From: Alsobacter ponti
Lineage (GTDB): Bacteria; Pseudomonadota; Alphaproteobacteria; Rhizobiales; Beijerinckiaceae
NCBI RefSeq assembly: GCF_024294805.1
Contig: NZ_JANCLU010000001.1
Span: 62,001 to 126,000, forward strand
Length of the DNA stretch: 64,000 nucleotides
Direction of reading: 5' to 3'
Part shown: positions 18,447 to 27,123 of the stretch, piece by piece
Numbering within the stretch: position 1 is the first letter of the stretch
Layout of the letters: the number at the start of each line of letters is the position of its first letter
The notes under the pieces: generated by a model
The model's input: the letters and a program-made list of their open reading frames with translations, nothing else
Database searches by the model: none
Told to the model about the DNA's origin: nothing
Translations under genes and position numbers: made by a program

Positions 18447-19343
18447 CTAGATCGCCGAGGCCTCCGAAGCGCCGCTCCCGGCGGCCTCCCGGGCCATCAG
18501 GATGGCTCCGGAGACGGCGTCGGAATCGACCGGCTTGAGCTTGCGGCGCACGTCCGGGGCCAGCCAGGGCTCGATGGCGCTCGACAGGCCGCCGATCAGC
18601 GCGATGCGCGGCGCGCCGCGCTCGACCAGCGCGCGGACGAGGCCGTCGATCTGCTCGGCCGCGCCCTGCACGATGCGGCGTCCGGCCGGGTCGCCGTTGT
18701 CGGCATGGCGCATGACCAGCGGCGCGAAGGTCGCGTATTCGGTGGCGCTGGCCTTGTCCATCCAGGCCACAGCCTCGGCGGGGTCGCCGCCGAACCGGGC
18801 CAGCACGTCGGCGAGCAAGGGCGTCGAATCGAGACGGCCGTCATAGGCCCGCAGGGCGAGGCGGATGGACTGCAATCCGAGATCGGCGCCGCTGCCCTCG
18901 TCGGAGATGGGGAAGCCGTAGCCGCCGAGCCGGATCTCCTGCCCGGCGACGCGCGCCAGCCCGAAACTGCCCGTGCCGACGATCACGATGCCGCCGTCCT
19001 GGCCCGAATGCGCCCCGAGGCAGGCGATCAGGCCGTCGGTGGCGAAGCTGACCGAGGCGAAGGCGTGCGGCCGGGCTTCCAGCGCCTCGCGCGCGCCCTT
19101 GCGGCCCAGGCCCGCCAGCCCGATGCCGACGTGAATGGACGCGCGGTCCTCTGGCTTCTGCCCGGCCTCCTCGAGCGCGCCCTGCATGGCGGTCTCGATC
19201 GACTCCATGGCCTGGTCGAAGCCCAGCCGCGTGGTCGCCGGGCCGGAGATGCCCGCGCCGCGCACGTTGCCCTCGGCGTCCTCGACGCGGGCGCGGCAAC
19301 CCGTGCCGCCGCCGTCGACGCCGATGAACAGCGGGGTCGTCAC
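18447..19343 (-). CDS. N-acetylglucosamine kinase, BadF/BadG/BcrA ATPase family
   Basis: This 298-residue ASKHA-fold kinase is of the eukaryotic NAGK-like/BadF class. LFIGVDGGGTGCRARVED is the N-terminal phosphate-binding segment, and TRLGFDQAMESIE, VSFATDGLIACLGAH, IVIVGTGSFGLA and GYGFPISDEGSGADLG follow; IALIGGLSSAI lies near the end. It most likely phosphorylates free GlcNAc (or glucosamine) to the 6-phosphate, feeding NagA and the deaminase. The GTG start at 19343 overlaps the murA stop (GTGA), so murA and this kinase are translationally coupled. Confidence 0.85.
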   Translation of the reverse strand: MTTPLFIGVDGGGTGCRARVEDAEGNVRGAGISGPATTRLGFDQAMESIETAMQGALEEAGQKPEDRASIHVGIGLAGLGRKGAREALEARPHAFASVSFATDGLIACLGAHSGQDGGIVIVGTGSFGLARVAGQEIRLGGYGFPISDEGSGADLGLQSIRLALRAYDGRLDSTPLLADVLARFGGDPAEAVAWMDKASATEYATFAPLVMRHADNGDPAGRRIVQGAAEQIDGLVRALVERGAPRIALIGGLSSAIEPWLAPDVRRKLKPVDSDAVSGAILMAREAAGSGASEASAI

Positions 19344-20596
19344 GACACGCGCCTGATCTGCGCGCCGCACCGCACCAGCTTGCGGTCGAGGCATTCGTAG
19401 CCGCGGTCGAGGTGATAGACGCGGTTGACCACCGTCTCGCCCTCGGCCGCCAGCGCCGCCAGCACGAGGCTGACGGAGGCGCGAAGATCGGTCGCCATCA
19501 CCTGCGCGCCGCGCAGTATCTCGACGCCGCGCACCAGCGCGCTCGTGCCTTGCAGCGTGATGTTGGCGCCGAGCCGCGACAGCTCCGGCACGTGCATGAA
19601 GCGGTTCTCGAACACCGTCTCGCGGATCATCGACGCGCCCTGCGCGATCGTCATCAGCGCCATGAACTGCGCCTGCAGGTCGGTCGGGATCCCGGGATAG
19701 GGCTCGGTGGTGATGTCGACGCCGCGCAGCGGCCCGGAGCGCGACACCATGAGGCCGCGATCGGTCGGCCAGATCTGCACGCCGGCGGCCTCCAGCGCCT
19801 GCCCCACGGCGGAGAGATGCTCGAGCCGCGCGCCCGTCAGCTCCAGGTGGCCGCCGGTGATCGCGGCGGCGATGGCGTAGGTGCCGGCCTCGACGCGGTC
19901 GGGGATGACCTCGTGGCGCGCCGGGCCCAGCGCCGCCCCGCCCTGGACCAGGATGCGGTGCGTGCCCGCGCCCTCGATGGTCGCGCCCATGGCGCAGAGG
20001 CACTGCGCGAGGTCGGCGACCTCCGGCTCGCGGGCGGCGTTCATGATCTCCGTCTCGCCGCGCGCGAGCACCGCGGCCATCATGGCCGTCTCCGTCGCGC
20101 CCATCGAGGGCGTGCCGAAGACGATGCGGCCGCCTGTCAGCCCGCGCGGCGCGCTGGCGTCGATGAAGCCCGCGTCGATGGCGATGGTCGCGCCGAGCGC
20201 GGTGAGCGCCTTGAGGTGGAGGTCGACGGGGCGCGCGCCGATGGCGCAGCCGCCGGGCATCGACACGCGGGCATGGCCGAAGCGGGCCAGCAGCGGCCCG
20301 AGCACGAGGATCGTCGCGCGCATACGGCGCACCACGTCGTAGGGCGCCTCGACGTTGCGCGCGGCCCCGGCGTCGAGCGTCACCGAGTGCGCGGTCCGGT
20401 TGCCCAGCGCGACGCCGTAATGCTCCATCAGCGCCAGCATGGCCTGGATGTCGGTGACGTCGGGCAGGTTGGTGAGGGTGAGAGGCGCGCCCGAGATCAG
20501 CGACGCCGCGATCTGCGGCAGGGAGGCGTTCTTCGCGCCGCAGATTTGCACCGTGCCTTCGAGCCGGCGCCCGCCTTCGATGACAAGCCGTTCCAT
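19340..20596 (-). CDS. murA: UDP-N-acetylglucosamine 1-carboxyvinyltransferase MurA
   Basis: This 418-residue enzyme transfers enolpyruvyl from PEP to UDP-GlcNAc, the first committed step of peptidoglycan synthesis. The essential residues are present: Lys-Asn in CGAKNASLP near residue 22, and the PEP-binding/fosfomycin-target cysteine in MPGGCAIGARPVDLH near residue 115. Length is standard. Its place in a catabolic amino-sugar locus, coupled to a GlcNAc kinase, is unusual; it may be a second copy or the only one. A TGGTAT-type site lies 45 bp upstream and is shared with the divergent nagA. Confidence 0.93.
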   Translation of the reverse strand: MERLVIEGGRRLEGTVQICGAKNASLPQIAASLISGAPLTLTNLPDVTDIQAMLALMEHYGVALGNRTAHSVTLDAGAARNVEAPYDVVRRMRATILVLGPLLARFGHARVSMPGGCAIGARPVDLHLKALTALGATIAIDAGFIDASAPRGLTGGRIVFGTPSMGATETAMMAAVLARGETEIMNAAREPEVADLAQCLCAMGATIEGAGTHRILVQGGAALGPARHEVIPDRVEAGTYAIAAAITGGHLELTGARLEHLSAVGQALEAAGVQIWPTDRGLMVSRSGPLRGVDITTEPYPGIPTDLQAQFMALMTIAQGASMIRETVFENRFMHVPELSRLGANITLQGTSALVRGVEILRGAQVMATDLRASVSLVLAALAAEGETVVNRVYHLDRGYECLDRKLVRCGAQIRRVS

Positions 20597-20640
20597 GGCG
20601 TCTCCGTCCGCTCGGCCGCCCCCGCTTGAATCCCACTAAG

Positions 20641-20657
20641 TGGTATACTATTGGTCT
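20641..20657. promoter_or_regulatory. TGGTAT-type operator, site 3 (murA / nagA divergent promoter)
   Basis: TGGTATACTATTGGTCT carries TGGTAT and TGGTCT as direct repeats 11 bp apart, in the 120-bp region between murA and nagA. The spacing equals that of site 1. Confidence 0.6.
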
Positions 20658-20716
20658 TGTCAACCGCGCGCCGCGCCGCGACGTCTCCCGAGGCTCGCGG
20701 CGCCGGAGACCCGCCC

Positions 20717-21898
20717 ATGCCGCGCCCCCGCCACGCCTCGCCCGCCGCCGCCGGCTTTCTGATCCTCTGCCCGCGCCTGTTCGATGGCGAGGCGATGCGG
20801 GAGGACGCCTGCGTGTGGGTGCGGGACGGCCGCATCGCCGCGGTCATGCCCCGATCCTCGGCGCAGGACGGGTTGCCGCACGTGCGGTTGCCGGACGGCG
20901 CGCTGCTCGCGCCGGGCTTCATCGACACGCAGGTCAATGGCGGCGGCGGCGTGATGTTCAACGACGCGCCGACGCCCGAGGGGGCCGCCGCCATCGTCGC
21001 CGCGCATCGCCGCCACGGGACGACCGGCCTGCTGCCGACGCTCATCACCGACGCGCCGGAGGCGATGGACCGGGCCCTGGACGCGGGGCCGGCCATTCTC
21101 GCCCAACCGGGGGTGCTGGGGCTGCATCTGGAAGGGCCGTTCATCAACCCGGCGCGCAAAGGCGTCCACCGGGCCGACTACATCGTCCCGCTCGACGCCG
21201 CCACCATCGCGCGCCTGCGCCGCGCGGCGGCGCTCGGCCGCTCCTTCGTCACGCTGGCCCCGGAGCTGGCACCGCCCGGCGTCGTCGCGGCGCTGACCGG
21301 CGCGGGCTTGCGCGTCTCGGCGGGGCACACGGAGGCGACCGGCGCGGACATGGAGCGCGCCGCCGGCGAGGGCCTGACCGGCGTCACCCACCTGTTCAAC
21401 GCGATGTCGCAATTGCAGGGCCGCGCGCCGGGCGTGGTGGGCGCGGCGATGGCGGACGAGCGGCTCTTCGTCGGCATCATCGCGGACGGGCTGCACGTCG
21501 ACCCCTTAAGCCTGCGCGCCGCCTTCCGCGCCATCGGCGCGGAGCGGCTGATGCTCGTCACCGACGCCATGTCCTCGGTGGGCGCCGCGACCGACCGCTT
21601 CATGCTGATGGGACGCGAGGTGCGGCTCGCCGGCGGGCGGCTGACGACGGCGGACGGCACGCTGGCGGGCGCGCACCTGACCATGGCGGAAGCGGTGCGC
21701 AACGCCGTCGCGATGATGGGCGCGAGCCTGCCCGAGGCGCTGCGCATGGCCTCGCGCACGCCCGCCGAGTTTCTCGGCCTTGGCGGCGAGCGAGGCCGCG
21801 TCGCGCCCGGCATGCGGGCGGACCTGGTGGCGCTCGGCCCCGATCTCGACGTCCTCGACAGCTGGGTCGACGGGGAGGGCACGGGCGCGCTGGGCTGA
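20717..21898 (+). CDS. nagA: N-acetylglucosamine-6-phosphate deacetylase NagA
   Basis: This 393-residue amidohydrolase converts GlcNAc-6-P to GlcN-6-P and acetate. Typical features are APGFIDTQVNGGGG (NagA lacks the HxH of other amidohydrolases), the metal ligand Glu in GLHLEGPFINPARKG, His in SAGHTEA and THLFNAMS, and the catalytic Asp in LMLVTDAMSSVG. I prefer the ATG at 20717 to the longer frame from 20651, because the longer start would lie inside the putative operator at 20641-20657, and GGAG precedes the shorter start. It is transcribed divergently from murA-nagK-murQ and links MurQ or NagK products to the NagB-II-like deaminase. Confidence 0.93.
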   Translation: MPRPRHASPAAAGFLILCPRLFDGEAMREDACVWVRDGRIAAVMPRSSAQDGLPHVRLPDGALLAPGFIDTQVNGGGGVMFNDAPTPEGAAAIVAAHRRHGTTGLLPTLITDAPEAMDRALDAGPAILAQPGVLGLHLEGPFINPARKGVHRADYIVPLDAATIARLRRAAALGRSFVTLAPELAPPGVVAALTGAGLRVSAGHTEATGADMERAAGEGLTGVTHLFNAMSQLQGRAPGVVGAAMADERLFVGIIADGLHVDPLSLRAAFRAIGAERLMLVTDAMSSVGAATDRFMLMGREVRLAGGRLTTADGTLAGAHLTMAEAVRNAVAMMGASLPEALRMASRTPAEFLGLGGERGRVAPGMRADLVALGPDLDVLDSWVDGEGTGALG

Positions 21899-21967
21899 CG
21901 CCGGCCGGCCGCGAGGCTTGTCCGCCGACGCGGGCTGGATTAATCGGGCGCGTCCAGGAGAGCGCCC

Positions 21968-22882
21968 GTGCCCCAGCCGAAATCCACGACAGCCGACGAA
22001 CTCGTCACCGTCCGCGACCTGTTCCGCTGGGCGATCAGCAGGTTCAACGAAGCCGACCTGTATTTCGGACACGGCGCGACCACCGCGCTGGATGAAGCCG
22101 CCTTCATCGTGCTGGAGGGGCTGCACCTGCCGGTCGACCAGCTTGACCCGTTCCTCGACGCGCGTCTCACGCTGGCGGAGCGGCGTCGCCTCGTCGATCT
22201 CATCGAGCGGCGTGTGAGCACGCGTAAGCCCGCCGCCTATTTGCTGGGCCGCACCTACATCCAGGGCATCCCGTTTCGCGTCGACGAACGCGTCATCGTG
22301 CCCCGCTCCTTCCTTGGCGAACTGATGCTCGGCGACGCCTTCGCGGGCGACGACCTGCTGCCCGAAGGGCCCGGCGCGGTGGAGAGCGTGCTGGAGCTGT
22401 GCACCGGCTCGGGGTGCCTCGCCATCATCGCGGCGATGCGGTTTCCGAACGCCAGGGTGGACGCGGTGGACCTGTCGCCCGAGGCGCTGGAGGTGGCGAC
22501 GCTCAATGTCGCGGAGCACGCCATGACGGAGCGCATCGAATTGCTGCGCGGCGACCTGTTCGCGCCGGTGGCGGGACGGCGCTACGACCTCATCCTCACC
22601 AACCCGCCTTATGTCGACGCGGAGACGATGGCGCTGCTGCCCCCGGAATACCGGCACGAACCCGAACTGGCGCTGGCGGGCGGCGAGGACGGGCTCGACA
22701 TCGTCCGCCGCATTCTCGCCGGCGCGCCCGATCACCTCAATCCGGGCGGCGGGCTGCTGTGCGAGATCGGCACGGGGCGCGAGGTGCTGGAAGCCGAATA
22801 CCCGAACCTGCCTTTCCTCTGGCTCGACACCGAGGACAGCGAGGGCGAGGTGTTCTGGCTGTCCGAGGCGGACTTCCGCTGA
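21968..22882 (+). CDS. prmB: Ribosomal protein L3 N5-glutamine methyltransferase PrmB
   Basis: This 304-residue SAM-dependent methyltransferase of the HemK/PrmB group methylates a glutamine side chain. An N-terminal helical substrate-recognition domain precedes the Rossmann domain (LELCTGSGCLAIIAA; LTNPPYVDAETM carries the catalytic NPPY). The linker YIQGIPFRVDERVIVPRS favours PrmB over PrmC. The start is a GTG at 21968, with GGAG ten bases upstream. It is unrelated to the salvage locus next to it. Confidence 0.88.
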   Translation: MPQPKSTTADELVTVRDLFRWAISRFNEADLYFGHGATTALDEAAFIVLEGLHLPVDQLDPFLDARLTLAERRRLVDLIERRVSTRKPAAYLLGRTYIQGIPFRVDERVIVPRSFLGELMLGDAFAGDDLLPEGPGAVESVLELCTGSGCLAIIAAMRFPNARVDAVDLSPEALEVATLNVAEHAMTERIELLRGDLFAPVAGRRYDLILTNPPYVDAETMALLPPEYRHEPELALAGGEDGLDIVRRILAGAPDHLNPGGGLLCEIGTGREVLEAEYPNLPFLWLDTEDSEGEVFWLSEADFR

Positions 22883-22897
22883 AGGCGCGCTCCCGTC

Positions 22898-23446
22898 TCA
22901 GCCCTTGAAGGCGTCCTCGCTGGCGAGCCATTCCCGTTCCTGGGGCGTGGTCTCGCGGCCGAGGACGGCGTTTCGATGCGGGAAGCGCCCGAACCTCGCG
23001 ACGATGTCGCGGTGGTGGCGCGCCCATTTCAGCGAGTCGGCGTCTCCCATCGCCTCGTACAACGCGACGCAGAGGTCCTGCGCCTCGATGCTCTCCGCGT
23101 GCATGAACGGCAGGTAGAAGAACTGCCGCAACGCGGGCTCGACCTCCGTGTCGTGGCCCGCCGCGATGGCGGCCTCCGCCACCTCGCGGGCCTTGGCGTC
23201 GCTGGCGTAGGCGCGCGGCGTGGCGCGGAACATGTTGCGGGGCATCTGGTCGAGAAGCAGGACGAGCGCCAGCGCGCCGTCCGGCGAATTTGCCCATGCG
23301 TCCAGCCGGCCCGCCGCGGCGTCTTCCCAGACGTCGCGGAAACGGTCGATGCAGGCACGGTCGAACGCCTCGCCGCCGCGGAACCAGCGGTCGCGGCCGG
23401 CCTCGCGCCAGAAGGCGAGCACGTCGTTGGGCGTCATCTGTGGCAT
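22898..23446 (-). CDS. DUF924 family protein
   Basis: This 182-residue protein matches the DUF924 pattern. VLAFWREAGRDRWF is at the N-terminus, FDRACIDRFRDVWEDAAAG follows, and LALVLLLDQMPRNMFR and FFYLPFMHAESIEAQD come next, with RFGRFPHRNAVLGRETTPQE near the C-terminus. It is an all-helical TPR-like cytoplasmic fold of unknown function, common in proteobacteria. It converges with prmB (15 bp between stops) and is apparently monocistronic. Confidence 0.85.
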   Translation of the reverse strand: MPQMTPNDVLAFWREAGRDRWFRGGEAFDRACIDRFRDVWEDAAAGRLDAWANSPDGALALVLLLDQMPRNMFRATPRAYASDAKAREVAEAAIAAGHDTEVEPALRQFFYLPFMHAESIEAQDLCVALYEAMGDADSLKWARHHRDIVARFGRFPHRNAVLGRETTPQEREWLASEDAFKG

Positions 23447-23799
23447 CGAAGCCTCACTGTGGTCCGGAAAGACGCGATCGCTCCCAGCATCGTCACGAAA
23501 ATGTGGTCGAGCGACGTCTAGGCAATGCGCGAATCACGAATATTCATGTAGTGTACAGGTCTATGGTGTAAGAGTAACAGGGTCGCAGGGCGAACCTGTT
23601 GGCTCAAATCGGCTCCGGCAGGAAGCAAGTCTCAAGCTCTTGCCGCCGGAATGCTTCGGTCCAACGGACCGACCACGCGGGTGGTGGCGTCACAGGATTT
23701 TGATGGGCGCGTCGTGCGTCTCAGAGTCGGCTGCCGGGGCGCAACCTCCGGCAGGCCACGCGGTTATCTTCGTAGCTGTCAATTCGGGCGGAAATCGCA
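23447..23799. other. 353-bp intergenic region upstream of prkA with several hairpins
   Basis: There is no convincing open reading frame. The region drops to a less GC-rich stretch around 23525-23580 (promoter-like), followed by short hairpins: CGGTCC-AAC-GGACCG (about 23659-23673), ACCAC/GTGGT (about 23677-23690) and GCCGG/CCGGC (about 23731-23755). It could be a long structured 5' leader of prkA or encode a small RNA. I could not match it to a known RNA family. Confidence 0.4.
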
Positions 23800-25746
23800 A
23801 TGTTTCCTGAGAATGACCTCTTCGCAAGCTTCGCCAAGACGTATGAGGCTCGCCGCGAGACGGAAATGACCCTCACCGACTATCTGGAGGGGTGTCGGAC
23901 CGATCCCATGATGTACGCAAGCGCTCCCGAGCGCATCCTGGCGGCCATCGGCGAACCGGTGCTCGTCGACACCGCGAAGGACGGTCGGCTCGGTCGCATC
24001 TTCATGAACCGGACGATCCGGGTTTATCCCGCATTCTCCGAGTTCTACGGGATGGAGGAGACGATCGAGCGCATCGTCTCGTATTTCCGCCACGCGGCGC
24101 AGGGGCTGGAGGAGCGCAAGCAGATCCTCTACCTGCTCGGCCCGGTGGGCGGCGGCAAGTCCTCGCTGGCGGAGCGGCTGAAGGCGCTGATGGAGGTCAA
24201 CCCCATCTACGTGCTGAAGGCCGGCGACGAGATCAGCCCGATCTTCGAAAGCCCGCTCGGACTGTTCGATCCCGAACGGATGGGCGCGACGCTGGAAGAG
24301 CGCTACGGCATTCCGCGCCGCCGCCTCAGCGGCCTGATGAGCCCGTGGTGCGTGAAGCGCCTCGACGAGTTCGACGGCGACATCTCGCGCTTCCGCGTGC
24401 TCAAGGTCTGCCCCTCGCGGCTGCGCCAGATCGGCATCGCGAAGACCGAGCCGGGCGACGAGAACAACCAGGACATTTCCTCGCTGGTCGGCAAGGTCGA
24501 CATCCGCAAGCTGGAGACGCTGTCGCAGAACGACCCGGACGCCTACTCCTACTCGGGCGGCCTGAACCGCGCCAACCAGGGCATCCTCGAATTCGTCGAG
24601 ATGTTCAAGGCGCCGATCAAGATGCTGCATCCCCTGCTCACGGCGACGCAGGAGGGCAACTATGTCGGCACCGAGAACATCGGCGCCATCCCGTTCACCG
24701 GCATCGTGATGGCCCACTCCAACGAGGCGGAGTGGCAGAGCTTCAAGGCCAACAAGAACAACGAGGCCTTCATCGACCGCATCTACGTCATCAAGGTGCC
24801 GTACTGCCTGCGCGCCACCGAGGAACAGAAAATCTACGAGAAGCTGATCCACAGCTCCGAGCTCGCCGGCGCTCCGTGCGCGCCGGCCACGCTGGAGATG
24901 CTGGCGCGCTTCGCGGTGCTGTCGCGGCTGCGCGAACACCCCAACTCCAACCTGTTCTCCAAGATGCGCGTCTATGACGGCGAGAGCCTGCGAGAGGTCG
25001 ACCCTCGGGCGCGTTCGCTGCAGGAGTACAAGGACTCCGCCGGCGTCGACGAAGGCATGGACGGCGTCTCGACGCGCTTCGCCTTCAAGGTGCTGGCCGC
25101 CACCTTCAACCACGACACCACGGAGATCGCCGCCGATCCGGTGCACCTGATGTACGTGCTGGAGCAGACGGTACGGCGCGAGCAGCTGCCCGACGCCACG
25201 GAGAAGCGCTACCTCGAGTTCGTCAAGGCGGAGCTGGGGCCGCGCTACGCGGAGTTCATCGGCCACGAGATCCAGAAGGCCTATCTGGAGAGCTACCACG
25301 ACTACGGGCAGAACCTGTTTGACCGCTATGTCGACTACGCCGACGCGTGGATCGAAGACCAGGACTTCAAGGATCCCGACACCGGCCAGCTGATGAATCG
25401 CGAGCTGCTGAACCAGGAGCTCACCAAGATCGAGAAGCCGGCCGGCATCGCCAACCCGAAGGACTTCCGCAACGAGGTCGTCAAGTTCGCGCTGCGGGCG
25501 CGCGCCAGCCACGGCGGCCGCAACCCGTCCTGGACCAGCTACGAGAAGCTTCGCGAGGTGATCGAGAAGCGCATGTTCAGCCAGGTCGAGGAGCTGCTGC
25601 CGGTCATCAGCTTCGGCTCCAAGAAGGACTCCGACAGCGAGAAGAAGCACGGCGAGTTCGTGAAGCGCATGATGGAGCGCGGCTATACGGAGCGTCAGGT
25701 TCGTCGGCTCGTGGAGTGGTACATGAGGGTGAAGCAGGCCGGCTGA
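23800..25746 (+). CDS. prkA: PrkA-family serine protein kinase (YeaG)
   Basis: This 648-residue protein compares with about 640 for the family. It has an N-terminal AAA+ module with Walker A GPVGGGKS (114-121) and a C-terminal PrkA kinase-like domain. Motifs typical of the family include MYASAPERILAAIGEP, HPLLTATQEGNYVGTENIG and ANKNNEAFIDRIYVIKVPYCLR. In E. coli YeaG acts with YeaH and YcgB in nutrient stress and stationary phase; the same three genes are consecutive here. A long leader region precedes it. A four-copy 16-bp repeat separates it from yeaH. Confidence 0.95.
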   Translation: MFPENDLFASFAKTYEARRETEMTLTDYLEGCRTDPMMYASAPERILAAIGEPVLVDTAKDGRLGRIFMNRTIRVYPAFSEFYGMEETIERIVSYFRHAAQGLEERKQILYLLGPVGGGKSSLAERLKALMEVNPIYVLKAGDEISPIFESPLGLFDPERMGATLEERYGIPRRRLSGLMSPWCVKRLDEFDGDISRFRVLKVCPSRLRQIGIAKTEPGDENNQDISSLVGKVDIRKLETLSQNDPDAYSYSGGLNRANQGILEFVEMFKAPIKMLHPLLTATQEGNYVGTENIGAIPFTGIVMAHSNEAEWQSFKANKNNEAFIDRIYVIKVPYCLRATEEQKIYEKLIHSSELAGAPCAPATLEMLARFAVLSRLREHPNSNLFSKMRVYDGESLREVDPRARSLQEYKDSAGVDEGMDGVSTRFAFKVLAATFNHDTTEIAADPVHLMYVLEQTVRREQLPDATEKRYLEFVKAELGPRYAEFIGHEIQKAYLESYHDYGQNLFDRYVDYADAWIEDQDFKDPDTGQLMNRELLNQELTKIEKPAGIANPKDFRNEVVKFALRARASHGGRNPSWTSYEKLREVIEKRMFSQVEELLPVISFGSKKDSDSEKKHGEFVKRMMERGYTERQVRRLVEWYMRVKQAG

Positions 25747-25749
25747 TCC

Positions 25750-25813
25750 CTCGCGGCAAACGGACCTCGCGGCAAACGGACCTCGCAGCAAACGGACCTC
25801 GCAGCAAACGGAC
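25750..25813. repeat. Four tandem copies of a 16-bp repeat between prkA and yeaH
   Basis: The unit CTCGCGGCAAACGGAC occurs at 25750-25765 and 25766-25781, and as CTCGCAGCAAACGGAC at 25782-25797 and 25798-25813. It fills almost the whole prkA-yeaH gap. Two copies of each variant in order suggest stepwise duplication. Copy number could differ between strains. Confidence 0.9.
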
Positions 25814-25821
25814 TTGGCGTC

Positions 25822-27123
25822 ATGCACATCGTCGACCGCCGCCTCAATCCCGGTGGCAAGAGCCTGGGCAACCGACAGCGCTTCCTGAGGCGCGCCCAGG
25901 CGCTCGTGCGGCGAGCGGTGCGCGACAGTTCCCGCGATCGCGGCATCCGCGACATGGAGAAGGGCGGCGAGGTCGGCATCCCGTCGGACGGCGTCCGCGA
26001 GCCGACCTTGCGCCGCTCCGCGCAGGGCGGACGACGCGACCACGTGCTGCCCGGCAACAAGGACTTCCTGGAAGGCGACACCATCCCGCGCCCCGACGGG
26101 GGCGGCGGACGCGGCGGCTCGCAGGGCTCGCCGGATGGCGGCGGCGAGGACGATTTCCGCTTCGTGCTCTCGCAGGACGAGTTCCTGAACCTGTTCCTCG
26201 AGGACCTCGAACTGCCCGACCTCGCCAAGCGCAAGCTGGAAGGCGTCGAGCACGTCGAGTGGCGGCGCGCCGGCTACTCGGTGTCCGGTTCGCCGGCCAA
26301 CCTCGCCCTGCTGCGCACCATGCGCAACAGCCTGTCGCGGCGTATCGCGCTGAAGCGGCCCCGGTCCGACGAGGCGGTCGCTCTCGAAAACGAGATCGCG
26401 GAGCTGGAACGCGAGGGCGGTGAGCCCGACCGCCTGGCCCTGCTGCGCGAGTCGCTCAACGTGCTGGACCGCCGCCGCCGGCGCATTCCCTACATCGATC
26501 CCATCGACCTGCGCTATCGCCAGTTCGCGCCGCATCCCCGGCCTGTGGCGCAGGCGGTGATGTTCTGCCTGATGGACGTCTCCGGCTCGATGACCGAGCC
26601 GATGAAGGACCTCGCCAAGCGCTTCTACGCGCTGCTCTACATTTTCCTGAAGCGCCGCTACCGGCACGTCGAGATCGTGTTCATCCGCCACACCCACACG
26701 GCGGAGGAGGTGGACGAGGACGATTTCTTCCACTCCACCGAAACCGGCGGGACGGTGGTCTCCACCGCCATCGAGGAGATGGCCCGCATCGTCGCCGAGC
26801 GATTTAGCCCGGCCGACTGGAACATCTACGCCGCCCAGGCGTCGGATGGAGACAACGCGCCGAACGACAACGAACGGACGGCCGCGCTCCTCAAGGACAC
26901 AGTGCTGCCGGTGTGCCAGTACTACGCCTATCTCGAGGTGGGGACCGAGGACGAACCGTCCTCGATCGGGCTGGGCTCGCGCGCCAGCGACCTGTGGCGC
27001 ACCTACGAAACGATCCGCGATTCCGAGCCTGCCTTCGCGATGCGCAAGGTTCGCCATCGCCGCGACATTTTCCCCGTCTTTCGTGAACTGTTCCAGCGGC
27101 GCGACGCCAAGGCGGCGACATGA
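25822..27123 (+). CDS. yeaH: YeaH/YhbH family protein (DUF444) with VWA-type metal site
   Basis: This 433-residue partner of PrkA has an N-terminal region with a Gly-rich stretch (GGGGRGGSQGSPDGGGEDDF) and a central helical part. A VWA-like domain follows, with MIDAS motif D252-V-S-G-S-M in CLMDVSGSMTEPMKDLAKRFY. TGGTVVSTAIEEM and QASDGDNAPND also fit the family. The start ATG at 25822 has no clear Shine-Dalgarno sequence; the tandem repeat lies directly in front of it. The stop overlaps the spoVR start (ATGA). It is known to act in the same stress pathway as PrkA, with unknown biochemistry. Confidence 0.93.
   Translation: MHIVDRRLNPGGKSLGNRQRFLRRAQALVRRAVRDSSRDRGIRDMEKGGEVGIPSDGVREPTLRRSAQGGRRDHVLPGNKDFLEGDTIPRPDGGGGRGGSQGSPDGGGEDDFRFVLSQDEFLNLFLEDLELPDLAKRKLEGVEHVEWRRAGYSVSGSPANLALLRTMRNSLSRRIALKRPRSDEAVALENEIAELEREGGEPDRLALLRESLNVLDRRRRRIPYIDPIDLRYRQFAPHPRPVAQAVMFCLMDVSGSMTEPMKDLAKRFYALLYIFLKRRYRHVEIVFIRHTHTAEEVDEDDFFHSTETGGTVVSTAIEEMARIVAERFSPADWNIYAAQASDGDNAPNDNERTAALLKDTVLPVCQYYAYLEVGTEDEPSSIGLGSRASDLWRTYETIRDSEPAFAMRKVRHRRDIFPVFRELFQRRDAKAAT

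Noticed and set aside
23600-23660. Possible SRP (4.5S) RNA
   Set aside because: The stretch has AGGAAGCAA but lacks the conserved CAGG...GGAAGGAAGCAGCC core and the paired flanks.
25750-25813. CRISPR-like array
   Set aside because: The units are directly adjacent with no spacers, so this is a plain tandem repeat.
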